64,000 bases of DNA, taken from contig JAFZEX010000024.1 in the NCBI GenBank assembly GCA_017560425.1, positions 1 to 64,000 on the forward strand, read 5' to 3'. Positions 47,505 through 56,461 of the stretch are shown here, in pieces (the stretch's first letter is position 1; each line of letters starts with the position of its first letter). The notes beneath the pieces are model-generated. The model saw only the letters and a program-made list of their open reading frames with translations. It ran no database searches and was not told the DNA's origin. The stretch is from Alistipes sp. (GTDB lineage Bacteria > Bacteroidota > Bacteroidia > Bacteroidales > Rikenellaceae). The position numbers and the translations under genes were made by a program.

Positions 47505-49427
47505 GTGAAAAACCTTGGAGAGTATATTTCGACCTCCTCCATAGAGGAGATTTTGCATAAGTGGTGGGGCTACAACGAGTTCCGCCCCATGCAGCGTGAG
47601 ATTATCGAGTCGGTGCTCTCGGGCAACGACACCTTGGCACTCATGCCCACGGGTGGTGGTAAGTCGCTGACGTTCCAAATTCCTGCCTTGGCGCTCGATG
47701 GGCTAACCATCGTCATCACGCCGCTTATCGCCCTAATGAAGGACCAGGTGGACAACCTTCGTCGTCGTGGCATCTCGGCTGTGGCGGTGCACTCGGGCAT
47801 GGATCAGCACCGCATCGAGATAGCCTTGGATAACTGTGCCTATGGCGATGTAAAGATGCTATACCTCTCGCCCGAACGCCTTGCTACTGAGGCTTTTCGT
47901 GTGCGCCTCAAGGTTATGAACGTGAGCCTTGTTGTTGTGGACGAGGCACACTGTATATCGCAGTGGGGCTACGACTTCCGCCCCTCCTATCTGCGCATTG
48001 CCGAGATTAGGGAGTATGCCCCCAAAGCTACCTTCTTGGCGGTTACTGCCTCGGCAACCGAGCTTGTTGCCAAGGACATAATGTACCGCCTCGGCTTTAA
48101 CCAAGGCAAGGTTCTTCGCTCGAGCTTTGCACGCCCCAATTTGCAATATGTGGTGCGTAAAGATGGCAATAAATATGATCAGCTTATGCGCCTTGTGCGC
48201 AATGTCGAGGGCTCGGGAATTGTCTATATGTCTACCCGTGACGAGTGTGAGAAGCTTGCCCAAAAGTTGCGTGACGACGATATAAGTGCGCAGTTCTACC
48301 ACGCTGGATTGCCCGTCTTAGAGCGCTCGATGCGCCAAGATGAGTGGCTTAGTGGCAAGACACGTATCATGGTGGCTACCAACGCCTTTGGTATGGGTAT
48401 CGACAAGAGTGACGTGAGGTTTGTGGTGCACTACACCATGTGCGATACGCTCGAGGCTTATTACCAGGAGGCGGGCCGTGCGGGTCGTGATGGCAAGCGA
48501 TGTTATGCTCTGCTCATTTACGAAGATGGCGACATCGCTCGACGCAAGCAGATTCTCGAAGGGGAGTTTCCGCCTATCGACGACGTTAAACTTATTTATG
48601 AGCGCATATGTAACTACTTGCAAGTACCTATTGGCGATGCCGAGGGTGTGTCGTTTGCCTTCAACATATACGACTTCTGTGCCCGTGAACGCATGTATGC
48701 TGGGCGTGTTAAGAGTGCCTTGGCGCTACTCGAGCAGAATGGCTATATGACGCTTATCGACCAAAACGACGAGCCAGCAAAGATGATGTTCGAGTGTAGT
48801 CGTGATACGTTGTATAGCGTGCATGCCGGAGGTAGCGACATGGATGCTATGTTGCGTGTTATCTTGCGCAAGTACGAGGGCCTGTTCAGCCGCTTCCGCC
48901 CTGTTAGCGAGCTCGAGATTGCTGCCGAGGCGCAACTTAGCGTGGAGCGTGTCCACGAGCTTATGAAGGTGCTTTGGCGCATGAAGGTTATTAGATATAT
49001 CCCTGCTAATAACTCGCCCTTGGTGCGTTTCGACACGGAGCGTCTGCCCATAAAGAGCCTTTATATCGCCCCCGAGAGCTATCAGCTACGCCATAGGCTG
49101 ATGATGGAGCGCTTCGAGAGCATTGTCGAGTATGTTACCTCGGAGGATAGGTGTCGTAGTCAGATTATCGAAAACTACTTTGGCGACAAGGAGTCTAAGG
49201 AGTGTGGCGTGTGCGATGTCTGTCTGCGTAAGCGCCGTGGTGCGGAGAGTCAAACCGCTGTCGTTGAGCGCATAATGGCGTTGCTCGGCGAGGCAGAACT
49301 CGACATTAAGGAGCTTACAAGCGCCATGAACATTGCCCCCGAGCGTGTTGTGGAGGTGGTAGATAAAATGGTTGCCTCGGAGAAAATTTCTATCTCGAAG
49401 TATGGCAAATTAAAAATTAATAACTAA
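47505..49427 (+). CDS. recQ: RecQ-type ATP-dependent DNA helicase (short paralogue)
   Basis: A 640-residue 3'-5' DNA helicase. It has Walker A MPTGGGKS, DEAH box VVDEAHCISQWGYDFRPSYL, and motifs V/VI ATNAFGMGIDKSDVRFVVHY and QEAGRAGRDG. The zinc-binding region has CGVCDVC with upstream Cys, and a winged-helix C-terminus follows; no HRDC domain is visible. The start is uncertain (GTG 47505 or TTG 47553). A WRN-like exonuclease gene follows after 39 bases. A second, longer recQ is at 53320, so gene symbols should be treated as paralogue-level. Confidence 0.92.
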   Translation: MKNLGEYISTSSIEEILHKWWGYNEFRPMQREIIESVLSGNDTLALMPTGGGKSLTFQIPALALDGLTIVITPLIALMKDQVDNLRRRGISAVAVHSGMDQHRIEIALDNCAYGDVKMLYLSPERLATEAFRVRLKVMNVSLVVVDEAHCISQWGYDFRPSYLRIAEIREYAPKATFLAVTASATELVAKDIMYRLGFNQGKVLRSSFARPNLQYVVRKDGNKYDQLMRLVRNVEGSGIVYMSTRDECEKLAQKLRDDDISAQFYHAGLPVLERSMRQDEWLSGKTRIMVATNAFGMGIDKSDVRFVVHYTMCDTLEAYYQEAGRAGRDGKRCYALLIYEDGDIARRKQILEGEFPPIDDVKLIYERICNYLQVPIGDAEGVSFAFNIYDFCARERMYAGRVKSALALLEQNGYMTLIDQNDEPAKMMFECSRDTLYSVHAGGSDMDAMLRVILRKYEGLFSRFRPVSELEIAAEAQLSVERVHELMKVLWRMKVIRYIPANNSPLVRFDTERLPIKSLYIAPESYQLRHRLMMERFESIVEYVTSEDRCRSQIIENYFGDKESKECGVCDVCLRKRRGAESQTAVVERIMALLGEAELDIKELTSAMNIAPERVVEVVDKMVASEKISISKYGKLKINN

Positions 49428-49466
49428 ATTTGTTCCTTGACTTTGTCAAGTGAAACCCCAAAATAG

Positions 49467-50219
49467 ATGATTTTTCAGGCGAATATAGATAACGATAGTG
49501 TGGCGTTGCTCCCCGCAGCACGCTTCCCTGGACGTGTTGTTGTGGTTGATAGCGACGACATGGTCGATGCTGCGTGCGACGACCTCCAGCGCTTCGAGCG
49601 CATAGGCTTCGACACCGAGACACGACCATCGTTTCGTGCAGGCGTGAGCTACAAAGTATCTCTGTTGCAGCTCTCTACGCCCGATGTGTGCTATCTCTTC
49701 CGCCTATGCAAGATCCGCCTCAGCAACCGCATACTCAAGATATTGGGCTCTCGCCGCATACTAAAGGTGGGTGCCGACGTGTCGGGCGATATTCGTCAGC
49801 TGCGTGAGCTACGTGACTTTAGTGCCGACGGCTTTGTCGATTTGCAGCTCGAGGCATCACGCTGGGGTATCGAGGAAAAGAGCCTAAGAAAGCTCTCGGC
49901 GATAGTGCTTGGCGAGCGTGTGTCGAAGGCTCAGCGCCTAAGCAATTGGGAGGCAACGGTGCTCACCGACCAGCAGCGTGACTATGCAGCAACCGATGCG
50001 TGGGTGTCGCTAAAGCTCCTCGACGAGCTTCTAAAGGTGAAGCCCGTTATAGATGCGCCACTAACAATCGTGGGTGCGCCACAGCCTAAGAGTGTAAAGC
50101 CAAAGTTTGGCAAGGCAAAGGAAGGTGAGGCAAAGGGGGACAAGCAAAAGCCACGTAATCGTCATCGTCGCTTTGTGCCAAAGAAGATTAAGGAAAACAA
50201 GGAGAATAAACGAGCATAA
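49467..50219 (+). CDS. 3'-5' exonuclease, DEDDy type (RNase D / WRN-exonuclease-like)
   Basis: A 250-residue DnaQ-fold exonuclease. The four acidic residues of the DEDDy class are visible: Asp and Glu in GFDTETRP, Asp in VGADVSGDIRQL, and Tyr-x3-Asp in DYAATDAWVSL. The C-terminal ~50 residues are a Lys/Arg/Pro-rich tail (KPKFGKAKEGEAKGDKQKP) likely to contact nucleic acid. It follows recQ and precedes rlmI by 3 bases. The resemblance to the exonuclease domain of human WRN, fused there to a RecQ helicase, suggests a joint role in DNA repair (inference); RNA processing is also possible. Confidence 0.88.
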   Translation: MIFQANIDNDSVALLPAARFPGRVVVVDSDDMVDAACDDLQRFERIGFDTETRPSFRAGVSYKVSLLQLSTPDVCYLFRLCKIRLSNRILKILGSRRILKVGADVSGDIRQLRELRDFSADGFVDLQLEASRWGIEEKSLRKLSAIVLGERVSKAQRLSNWEATVLTDQQRDYAATDAWVSLKLLDELLKVKPVIDAPLTIVGAPQPKSVKPKFGKAKEGEAKGDKQKPRNRHRRFVPKKIKENKENKRA

Positions 50220-50222
50220 TAT

Positions 50223-51425
50223 ATGAGTAAATTGGCATGTGTACACTTGCGCCGAGGCAAGGAGGAGTCGTTATTGCGTCGCCACCCTTGGGTCTTTTCG
50301 GGCGCTATCGACCATATCGCTGAGGGCGACAAGGCTCTTTCGGAGGGCGACATGGTGGATGTTATTACTAAGGGCGGCGAGTTTATCGCTCGTGGCCACT
50401 ATCAGATTGGCTCTATCGCCGTGCGTGTGCTTACCTTCGAGAACGAGGCTATCGACGCTAAGTGGTGGGAGGAGCGCATAGCCCATGCCAAGGCTCTGCG
50501 TGAGTCGCTCGGCATGGTGCATAATGAGGATACTACATGCTACCGCTTGGTGCATGGCGAGGGCGACCTGCTCCCTGGCTTGGTCGTTGATGTCTACGGT
50601 CGCACGGCTGTTGTGCAGTGCCACTCTGTGGGCATGTACCACTCACGCATGCACATCGCCGAGGCTATCCGCAAGGCTTATGGCGAGGAGATTGAGGCTA
50701 TCTACGACAAGAGCTCGCAGACGCTTCCATTCAAGGCCGACCTCGGTGCTATCGATGGATATTTGTGGGGTCGTTCCGAAAATCCCGATGCTGTGGTGTT
50801 GGAGAATGGCCTAAAGTTCAAGGTTAATTGGGAGGAGGGTCAGAAGACGGGCTTCTTTATCGACCAGCGTGTAAACCGCGACTTGGTGCGCCAGTACTCT
50901 CGTGGTCGTAAGGTGCTCAACACCTTCTGCTATACCGGTGGCTTCTCCGTTGCTGCGTTGGCGGGTGGTGCTACGGAGGTGGTATCTATCGACCTTTCGG
51001 AGCGTGCCGTGAAGCTTGCCGACGAGAACGTGCGCCTTAACTTTGGCGACGATGCTAAGCACGAGGCTATCGCGTGCAATGCTGTGGAGTATTTGAAGGA
51101 TATCGACTCGGACTACGACCTTATCATTCTCGACCCGCCAGCCTTTGCTAAGCACCACAAGGTGTTGGGCAATGCGCTTCAGGGCTACAAGAAGATTAAT
51201 GCTCGTGCCTTGCAGAAGATTCGCCCAGGTGGCATCCTCTTCACCTTCTCATGCTCGCAGGCTGTAAGCCGTGAGCTCTTCCGCACAACGATATTTACCG
51301 CTGCGGCAATCGCAGGACGCAAGGTGCGCATCATAGGTCAGCTGACACAGCCTGCCGACCACCCAATCAATATCTACCACCCCGAGGGCGAGTATCTCAA
51401 GGGCTTGGTGGTTTATGTAGAGTAA
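50223..51425 (+). CDS. rlmI: 23S rRNA (cytosine-C5) methyltransferase, RlmI family
   Basis: A 400-residue SAM-dependent methyltransferase with an N-terminal PUA domain (about 3-85, RRGKEESLLRRHPWVFSGAI). A middle domain follows (VVDVYGRTAVVQCHS). The Rossmann domain contains KVLNTFCYTGGFSVAALAGG, IILDPPAFAKHHK and GGILFTFSCSQAVS. These match RlmI/RlmK-type class I rRNA methyltransferases. The exact target base in this phylum is inferred. Confidence 0.9.
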   Translation: MSKLACVHLRRGKEESLLRRHPWVFSGAIDHIAEGDKALSEGDMVDVITKGGEFIARGHYQIGSIAVRVLTFENEAIDAKWWEERIAHAKALRESLGMVHNEDTTCYRLVHGEGDLLPGLVVDVYGRTAVVQCHSVGMYHSRMHIAEAIRKAYGEEIEAIYDKSSQTLPFKADLGAIDGYLWGRSENPDAVVLENGLKFKVNWEEGQKTGFFIDQRVNRDLVRQYSRGRKVLNTFCYTGGFSVAALAGGATEVVSIDLSERAVKLADENVRLNFGDDAKHEAIACNAVEYLKDIDSDYDLIILDPPAFAKHHKVLGNALQGYKKINARALQKIRPGGILFTFSCSQAVSRELFRTTIFTAAAIAGRKVRIIGQLTQPADHPINIYHPEGEYLKGLVVYVE

Positions 51426-51449
51426 GATTATAAAAACAAGAGATAAGTG

Positions 51450-51731
51450 ATGAAACGACTATTTATTCTATGCGCTGTGGCGCTTGCGTCGGTGGCATGT
51501 GCCGACCGAGGTCCAGCCGTCGAGATTAGTGCTGATGATGCCCTTGGCGTGGCTTACGACAAGAGCGTGGAGCTTGCTACGGCTGTTGCCGAGGCAAAGA
51601 GCTATGAGGAGTTTGTGGCGGCACGTGCCGAGCTCGAAAAGTATGAGGAGGCTATGCGCACACAGATTGGTGGCGAGGACTACGAGATATTCTTGCAGTC
51701 TGCAAACGAGGTTCTTTCAAACATTAAATAG
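51450..51731 (+). CDS. Small lipoprotein of unknown function
   Basis: A 93-residue predicted lipoprotein (signal MKRLFILCAVALASVAC, Cys17), followed by a helical, Glu/Ala-rich mature part (KSVELATAVAEAKSYEEFVA). The ATG at 51450 is preferred over the GTG just before it. It is 24 bases after rlmI and 8 bases before another helical envelope protein, so the two probably work together. No known family recognised. Confidence 0.75.
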   Translation: MKRLFILCAVALASVACADRGPAVEISADDALGVAYDKSVELATAVAEAKSYEEFVAARAELEKYEEAMRTQIGGEDYEIFLQSANEVLSNIK

Positions 51732-51739
51732 GTGTGGCG

Positions 51740-52459
51740 ATGAAGAGAAAGATTTTTGCAATATTGGGTTATACAGCACTCGTTGCTGTTGTGTTGTTGA
51801 TGTCGCAGTGCGAGTCACGTGTTACGCTTACCACACCTAAGAAGGATGCTCAGCGCATCATCGCCTTGGCAAAGGGTGTTGAGTCGGAGGAGGAGCTCAA
51901 GAGTATCGAGAAGCTCGCCCGAAAGTATGAGATTGCCTACGAGCGCATGTATAATGGTGCTGCCTCGCTCGAGTTTAAGCGCCTTACGAACGACGCTCTG
52001 CGTGAGGCAAGCCAGCTCTGCGACGAGATTCATGCCAAGAACGATCAGCTTAATGCGCTTAAGAGCGAGTTTGCTGGTGCGCTCGATATGCTCGATGCTG
52101 CTTGGTCTTACGAGGCGCTAACTGCCGAGAAGTATGCCGAGGCAATCAAGAAGAATGAGCTTCGCATCAAGAAGATAAATGCTAAGATTAAGCAGGCTGA
52201 GGCCGAGATCCAGGCATACTCCGATAAGCTTATCGAGGCTGGCTATCCTGCCGACATGCTCGAGGAGTTGGGCAAGATGAAGGATGGCGTGACCAAGTAT
52301 GAGTCTATGATCAAGGTTGTTGAGAGCGAGAGCCGTATTCTCACTATCGCCTATAAGCTCCAGGGCGGCGAGGTCGCTCTCGAGAACACCGAGCCCGCTG
52401 CCGAGCCCGAGGAGCCCGCAACTGAGCAGCAGTCTACAACTGAGGAGCCTACCGAGTAG
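51740..52459 (+). CDS. Coiled-coil envelope protein, possibly lipid-anchored
   Basis: A 239-residue protein with an N-terminal hydrophobic segment (GYTALVAVVLLMSQC); the cysteine is in lipobox position but Gln at -1 is atypical. A long helical, heptad-rich region follows (about 45-210, for example KLARKYEIAYERMYNG, KKNELRIKKINAKIKQAEAE). The tail is Glu/Pro/Thr-rich (ENTEPAAEPEEPATEQQST). It forms a pair with the preceding small lipoprotein. Function unknown. Confidence 0.75.
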   Translation: MKRKIFAILGYTALVAVVLLMSQCESRVTLTTPKKDAQRIIALAKGVESEEELKSIEKLARKYEIAYERMYNGAASLEFKRLTNDALREASQLCDEIHAKNDQLNALKSEFAGALDMLDAAWSYEALTAEKYAEAIKKNELRIKKINAKIKQAEAEIQAYSDKLIEAGYPADMLEELGKMKDGVTKYESMIKVVESESRILTIAYKLQGGEVALENTEPAAEPEEPATEQQSTTEEPTE

Positions 52460-52476
52460 GGTTGACTGAATTAACA

Positions 52477-52523
52477 ATATAGCAAGAGGGGAAAATGGTT
52501 GTCATTTTCCCCTCTTGCTATAT
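52477..52523. terminator. Bidirectional terminator between 51740 gene and rsmA
   Basis: A perfect 21-bp stem: ATATAGCAAGAGGGGAAAAT plus G (52477-52497) with its complement (52503-52523), five-base loop, between convergent genes. Confidence 0.92.
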
Positions 52524-52534
52524 ATGTCTTTCTA

Positions 52535-53320
52535 CTACTTATGCTCCTCGACCCACTGTGTGAGCTCCACGAAGTCGGCGACGGAGAGCTGCTCGGCACG
52601 CATCGAGAAGAAGCGGTGCTCCTCGCCACCGAAGTTGCCGAAGGTGGCCTTGAGCGAGTTGCGCAACATCTTGCGGCGCTGGCCGAACGACGCCTTGACG
52701 ACCTTGATGAATAGCTGCTCGTCGCAGTCGAGCTTTGTGGTGTTATTACGCACGAGGCGTATCACAGCACTTTTGACCTTTGGGGGTGGGTTAAAGACCT
52801 TCTCGCCAACAGTGAAGAGGTACTCGATGTCGTACCATGCCTGGAGCAGAACGCTGAGAATGCCATACTCCTTTGAGCCAGGGGGCTCAGCGAGGCGCAC
52901 GGCAACCTCCTTCTGGATCATGCCCACGCACTCGGGGACGATATCTCTATTCTCGAGAACCTTGAAGAAGATTTGCGACGATATGTTATATGGGAAGTTA
53001 CCAATAATCTTGAGTCTATCGCCATACGTAGCACGGAGATCCATCTTCAGAAAGTCGCCCTCCGCAAGGCGTGGTGCAAACTCGGGATAGTGGTTGTGGA
53101 GATACTCCACCGACTCAGTGTCGATCTCGGCGCCATACGTTACTACATCGTCACGCTGCAACAAGAACTGAGTGAGCACACCCATGCCGCAGCCCACCTC
53201 CAACACCTTGTCGGGGTTGTCGGCAGTGCCGCCCGAGAGCGATGTGGCTATCTTGCGGGCGATGTTTAGGTCGGTTAGGAAGTGCTGACCAAGCGCCTTT
53301 TTTGCTCTTACCTCTGCCAT
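52535..53320 (-). CDS. rsmA: 16S rRNA (adenine-1518/1519-N6) dimethyltransferase
   Basis: RsmA/KsgA (261 aa) dimethylates two adjacent adenines of the 3' hairpin of 16S rRNA late in subunit assembly. Features: KKALGQHFLTDLNIARKIA at the N-terminus, SAM-binding LEVGCGMGVLTQFLL, catalytic-loop motif IGNFPYNISSQIFF, and FNPPPKVKSAVIRL. Its ATG overlaps the stop codon of the upstream recQ by one base. Confidence 0.95.
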   Translation of the reverse strand: MAEVRAKKALGQHFLTDLNIARKIATSLSGGTADNPDKVLEVGCGMGVLTQFLLQRDDVVTYGAEIDTESVEYLHNHYPEFAPRLAEGDFLKMDLRATYGDRLKIIGNFPYNISSQIFFKVLENRDIVPECVGMIQKEVAVRLAEPPGSKEYGILSVLLQAWYDIEYLFTVGEKVFNPPPKVKSAVIRLVRNNTTKLDCDEQLFIKVVKASFGQRRKMLRNSLKATFGNFGGEEHRFFSMRAEQLSVADFVELTQWVEEHK

Positions 53321-55509
53321 TAGTTTGCTACCTCCGATATAAACTTGATGCGCACCAAACGAATCTCCTCCTCGCTATACTCCGAGCCAAGCTCGTCGAT
53401 AGCAGCATCCAAAGAGTCGGTCTCGGCATCCTCCTTAAAATATAGGTATATATCCTCGACCTTATCCTCGTCCATGATGGTGTTGAGGTAGTATTGTATG
53501 TCGAGGCGAGTACCCGAATTCACGATTGCCTCAATCTCGCTTAGGAGCTCGTCCATGTCGAGGTTGCGGGCACGGGCAATATCCTCGAAGTCCATCTTGC
53601 GGTCGATAGACTGAATGATAAATATCTTGTTGTTCGACTTGTTGGCAACGCCCTTAACGACCATGTCCTGAGGACGGATAATCTCCTTCTCCTCGACATA
53701 GCGCTTGATAAGCTCGATAAACTCGGCACCATACTTCTGCGCCTTGCCCACGCCAACACCCGAGATTGTCTGCATCTCCTCCATGGTGATAGGGTATTGG
53801 ATAGACATATCCTCGAGCGATGGATCCTGGAAGATGACATATGGAGCAAGACCTGCCTGCTTAGCAACCTTGCGGCGAAGATCCTTGAGCATGGCAAAGA
53901 GCTCCTCGTCGGCAGCGCCACCACCCTTCATTGGGCCAGCCATATCCTCCTCGTCCTCCGAGTCGTAGTCGTGGTCGAGGGTGATGCTTACCGATGTGGG
54001 CTTTGCTATATATTTGAGTCCCTTGGCATTAACCGAAATAAGGCCGTAGTTCTCGATATTCTTGTCGATAAGACCCATGATGAGGCCCTGGCGCACCACA
54101 GCATTCCAGAAGCGGGCATCCTTCTTCTCGCCAGCACCAAACAACTCGAGGTTGTTGTGTCCGTAGCTCTTGATCATCGCTGTTACCTTGCCCATGAGCA
54201 CCGACACGAGGTGGTCGATCTTGAACTTGTCGCCAATAGCCTGAAGGGTCTCGAGTGCCAGCTGAAGGTGCTCCTTAGCCTCTACCTTTGGCTTAGGGTT
54301 GCAGCAGTTGTCGCAAGCGCCGCAGCTCGCCTCGGTATACTCCTCGCCGAAGTAGTGGAGCAACGACTTACGACGACACATCGAGCTCTCGGCATACGAC
54401 ACCGTCTCAAGAAGTAGTAGCTTGCCAATCTCCTGCTCGGCAACGGGCTTACCCTGCATAAACTTCTCGAGCTTCTGAATATCCTTATAGCTATAGAATG
54501 TTAGACAGTGACCCTCGCCACCATCACGTCCTGCACGACCTGTCTCCTGGTAGTAGCCCTCCAACGACTTAGGAATGTCGTAGTGAATGACGTAGCGCAC
54601 ATCTGGCTTGTCGATACCCATACCGAAGGCGATGGTTGCCACGATGACATCTACACGCTCGTGAAGGAAGGCATCTTGGTTGTCGGCACGTGTCTGAGCG
54701 TCCATGCCGGCATGGTATGCCAACGCCTTAATGCCATTTGCCATGAGCAACTCTGCCAACTCCTCCACCTTCTTGCGGCTGAGGCAGTAGATGATACCAC
54801 TCTTGCCACTATTCTGCTTGATGAAGCGAATGATGTCGTGGTCTACGTTGTGCTTAGGGCGTAGTTCGTAGTATAGATTTGGGCGGTTGAACGATGAACG
54901 GAATACCGTAGCATCGGTCATGCCGAGGTTTTTCTGAATATCCATCTGCACCTTTGGCGTAGCTGTTGCTGTAAGGGCGATGAGAGGCGCAGCGCCAATA
55001 TCGTTGATGATAGGGCGTATACGGCGGTACTCTGGCCTAAAGTCGTGACCCCACTCCGAGATACAGTGTGCCTCGTCGATGGCGTAGAACGAGATCTTGA
55101 TCTTGCGCAAGAAGGCGATGTTGTCCTCCTTGGTTAGCGACTCGGGAGCAAAATAGAGGAGCTTGGTGCGACCCTCCAACACATCTTGGCGCACCTGGGC
55201 AATAGCTGATTTGTTGAGCGAAGAGTTGAGGAAGTGGGCGATGCCCGACTCTGTCGAGAAGGTGCGCATCGCATCAACCTGATTCTTCATCAACGCAATG
55301 AGTGGCGATATGACAATAGCCACACCGTCCATGATGAGGGCTGGCAGCTGGTAGCATAGGGACTTACCACCGCCTGTTGGCATAAGCACAAAGGTGTCCT
55401 TGCCAGCAAGCACATTGTTAATAACCGCCTCCTGATTGCCCTTAAACGAGGTAAAACCGAAGTACTCGTGCAATTTTTCGTGCAAAATTCCCTCTTGTTT
55501 GGTCTCCAT
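53320..55509 (-). CDS. recQ: RecQ DNA helicase (long form with HRDC)
   Basis: A 729-residue RecQ helicase. Walker A LMPTGGGKSLCYQLPAL, DEAH box YAIDEAHCISEWGHDFRPEY, motif V/VI VATIAFGMGIDKPDVRYVIH and QETGRAGRDGGEG are all present. The zinc site is YTEASCGACDNC with MCRRKSLLHYF. A winged helix (~415-500) and an HRDC domain (~540-610, DLRRKVAKQAGLAPYVIFQD) follow. A ~110-residue C-terminal extension resembling a second helical domain (EDIARARNLDMDELLSEIEA) is typical of Bacteroidota RecQ. It is translationally coupled to rsmA. Confidence 0.94.
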   Translation of the reverse strand: METKQEGILHEKLHEYFGFTSFKGNQEAVINNVLAGKDTFVLMPTGGGKSLCYQLPALIMDGVAIVISPLIALMKNQVDAMRTFSTESGIAHFLNSSLNKSAIAQVRQDVLEGRTKLLYFAPESLTKEDNIAFLRKIKISFYAIDEAHCISEWGHDFRPEYRRIRPIINDIGAAPLIALTATATPKVQMDIQKNLGMTDATVFRSSFNRPNLYYELRPKHNVDHDIIRFIKQNSGKSGIIYCLSRKKVEELAELLMANGIKALAYHAGMDAQTRADNQDAFLHERVDVIVATIAFGMGIDKPDVRYVIHYDIPKSLEGYYQETGRAGRDGGEGHCLTFYSYKDIQKLEKFMQGKPVAEQEIGKLLLLETVSYAESSMCRRKSLLHYFGEEYTEASCGACDNCCNPKPKVEAKEHLQLALETLQAIGDKFKIDHLVSVLMGKVTAMIKSYGHNNLELFGAGEKKDARFWNAVVRQGLIMGLIDKNIENYGLISVNAKGLKYIAKPTSVSITLDHDYDSEDEEDMAGPMKGGGAADEELFAMLKDLRRKVAKQAGLAPYVIFQDPSLEDMSIQYPITMEEMQTISGVGVGKAQKYGAEFIELIKRYVEEKEIIRPQDMVVKGVANKSNNKIFIIQSIDRKMDFEDIARARNLDMDELLSEIEAIVNSGTRLDIQYYLNTIMDEDKVEDIYLYFKEDAETDSLDAAIDELGSEYSEEEIRLVRIKFISEVAN

Positions 55510-55567
55510 AATCTCTATCGTGCAAAAATTTTACTCAAATATAATATATTTTTTTGGGAAAATGTAA

Positions 55568-55575
55568 TAACTTTG
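55568..55575 (+). promoter_or_regulatory. -7 element of lptB
   Basis: TAACTTTG fits TAnnTTTG 21 bases before the ATG at 55596; no good -33 is seen. Confidence 0.5.
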
Positions 55576-55595
55576 TCAAAAATTTACGAAAAAAG

Positions 55596-56453
55596 ATGCG
55601 ATTATTTACAAGCGAATTGGTAAAATCCTATAAATCACGCACTGTGGTGAACCACGTTTCGATCGACGTGAGCCAGGGTGAGATTGTTGGTTTGCTCGGT
55701 CCTAACGGTGCGGGTAAGACCACAACCTTCTATATGATTGTAGGTCTTATCAAACCTAATGAGGGTCGAATTTTCCTTGAGGACGACAATGCCGTGGTGC
55801 ACGATATTACGAAACTTCCTGTCTATCGTCGTGCTCAGATGGGCGTGGGCTACCTCGCTCAGGAGGCATCGGTGTTCCGCCATCTTAGCGTCGAGGATAA
55901 TATCCGTGCGGTGTTGGAGATGACCGACTTTTCACGCCAATATCAGAAGGAGCGTGTTGAGCAACTTATCGAGGAGTTCCGCCTTCAGAAGGTGCGCAAG
56001 AGCTATGGTAACCAGCTCTCGGGTGGTGAGCGTCGCCGTACCGAGATTGCCCGTGCCGTGGCTATCAACCCATCGTTCATTCTCCTTGACGAGCCCTTTG
56101 CAGGTGTCGATCCTATTGCCGTTGAGGATATTCAGAGCATCGTGGGTACGCTTAAGGATAAGAACATCGGCGTGATTATCACCGACCACAACGTTGATGA
56201 GACGTTGGCGATTACCGACCGAACATACCTTCTCTACGAGGGTAAGATTCTTAAGGCGGGTACTGCCGAGGATTTGGCTGCCGACGAGATGGTGCGTCGT
56301 GTATATCTCGGTAGCAACTTCGAGCTCCGCACATCGCCACAGATGAAGCGTCAGCAGCGTGAGCGTGAGGAGCAGGAGCGTGAGGAGGCATTGCGTGCCT
56401 TGGGTCATGTCCATGAGCCAGAGGTCGATGATGAGGAAGAGGATAACGAATAA
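55596..56453 (+). CDS. lptB: LPS export ABC transporter ATP-binding protein
   Basis: LptB (285 aa), the ATPase that powers LPS extraction from the inner membrane with LptF/G. Walker [18 protein letters not shown]-loop [18 protein letters not shown], signature [14 protein letters not shown], Walker [21 protein letters not shown] and switch His in [12 protein letters not shown] are intact. About 45 extra charged C-terminal residues ([13 protein letters not shown]) follow the ATPase. The ATG at 55596 begins the conserved part and obeys the promoter; upstream starts do not. Confidence 0.94.
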   Translation: MRLFTSELVKSYKSRTVVNHVSIDVSQGEIVGLLGPNGAGKTTTFYMIVGLIKPNEGRIFLEDDNAVVHDITKLPVYRRAQMGVGYLAQEASVFRHLSVEDNIRAVLEMTDFSRQYQKERVEQLIEEFRLQKVRKSYGNQLSGGERRRTEIARAVAINPSFILLDEPFAGVDPIAVEDIQSIVGTLKDKNIGVIITDHNVDETLAITDRTYLLYEGKILKAGTAEDLAADEMVRRVYLGSNFELRTSPQMKRQQREREEQEREEALRALGHVHEPEVDDEEEDNE

Positions 56454-56461
56454 CATCATAT

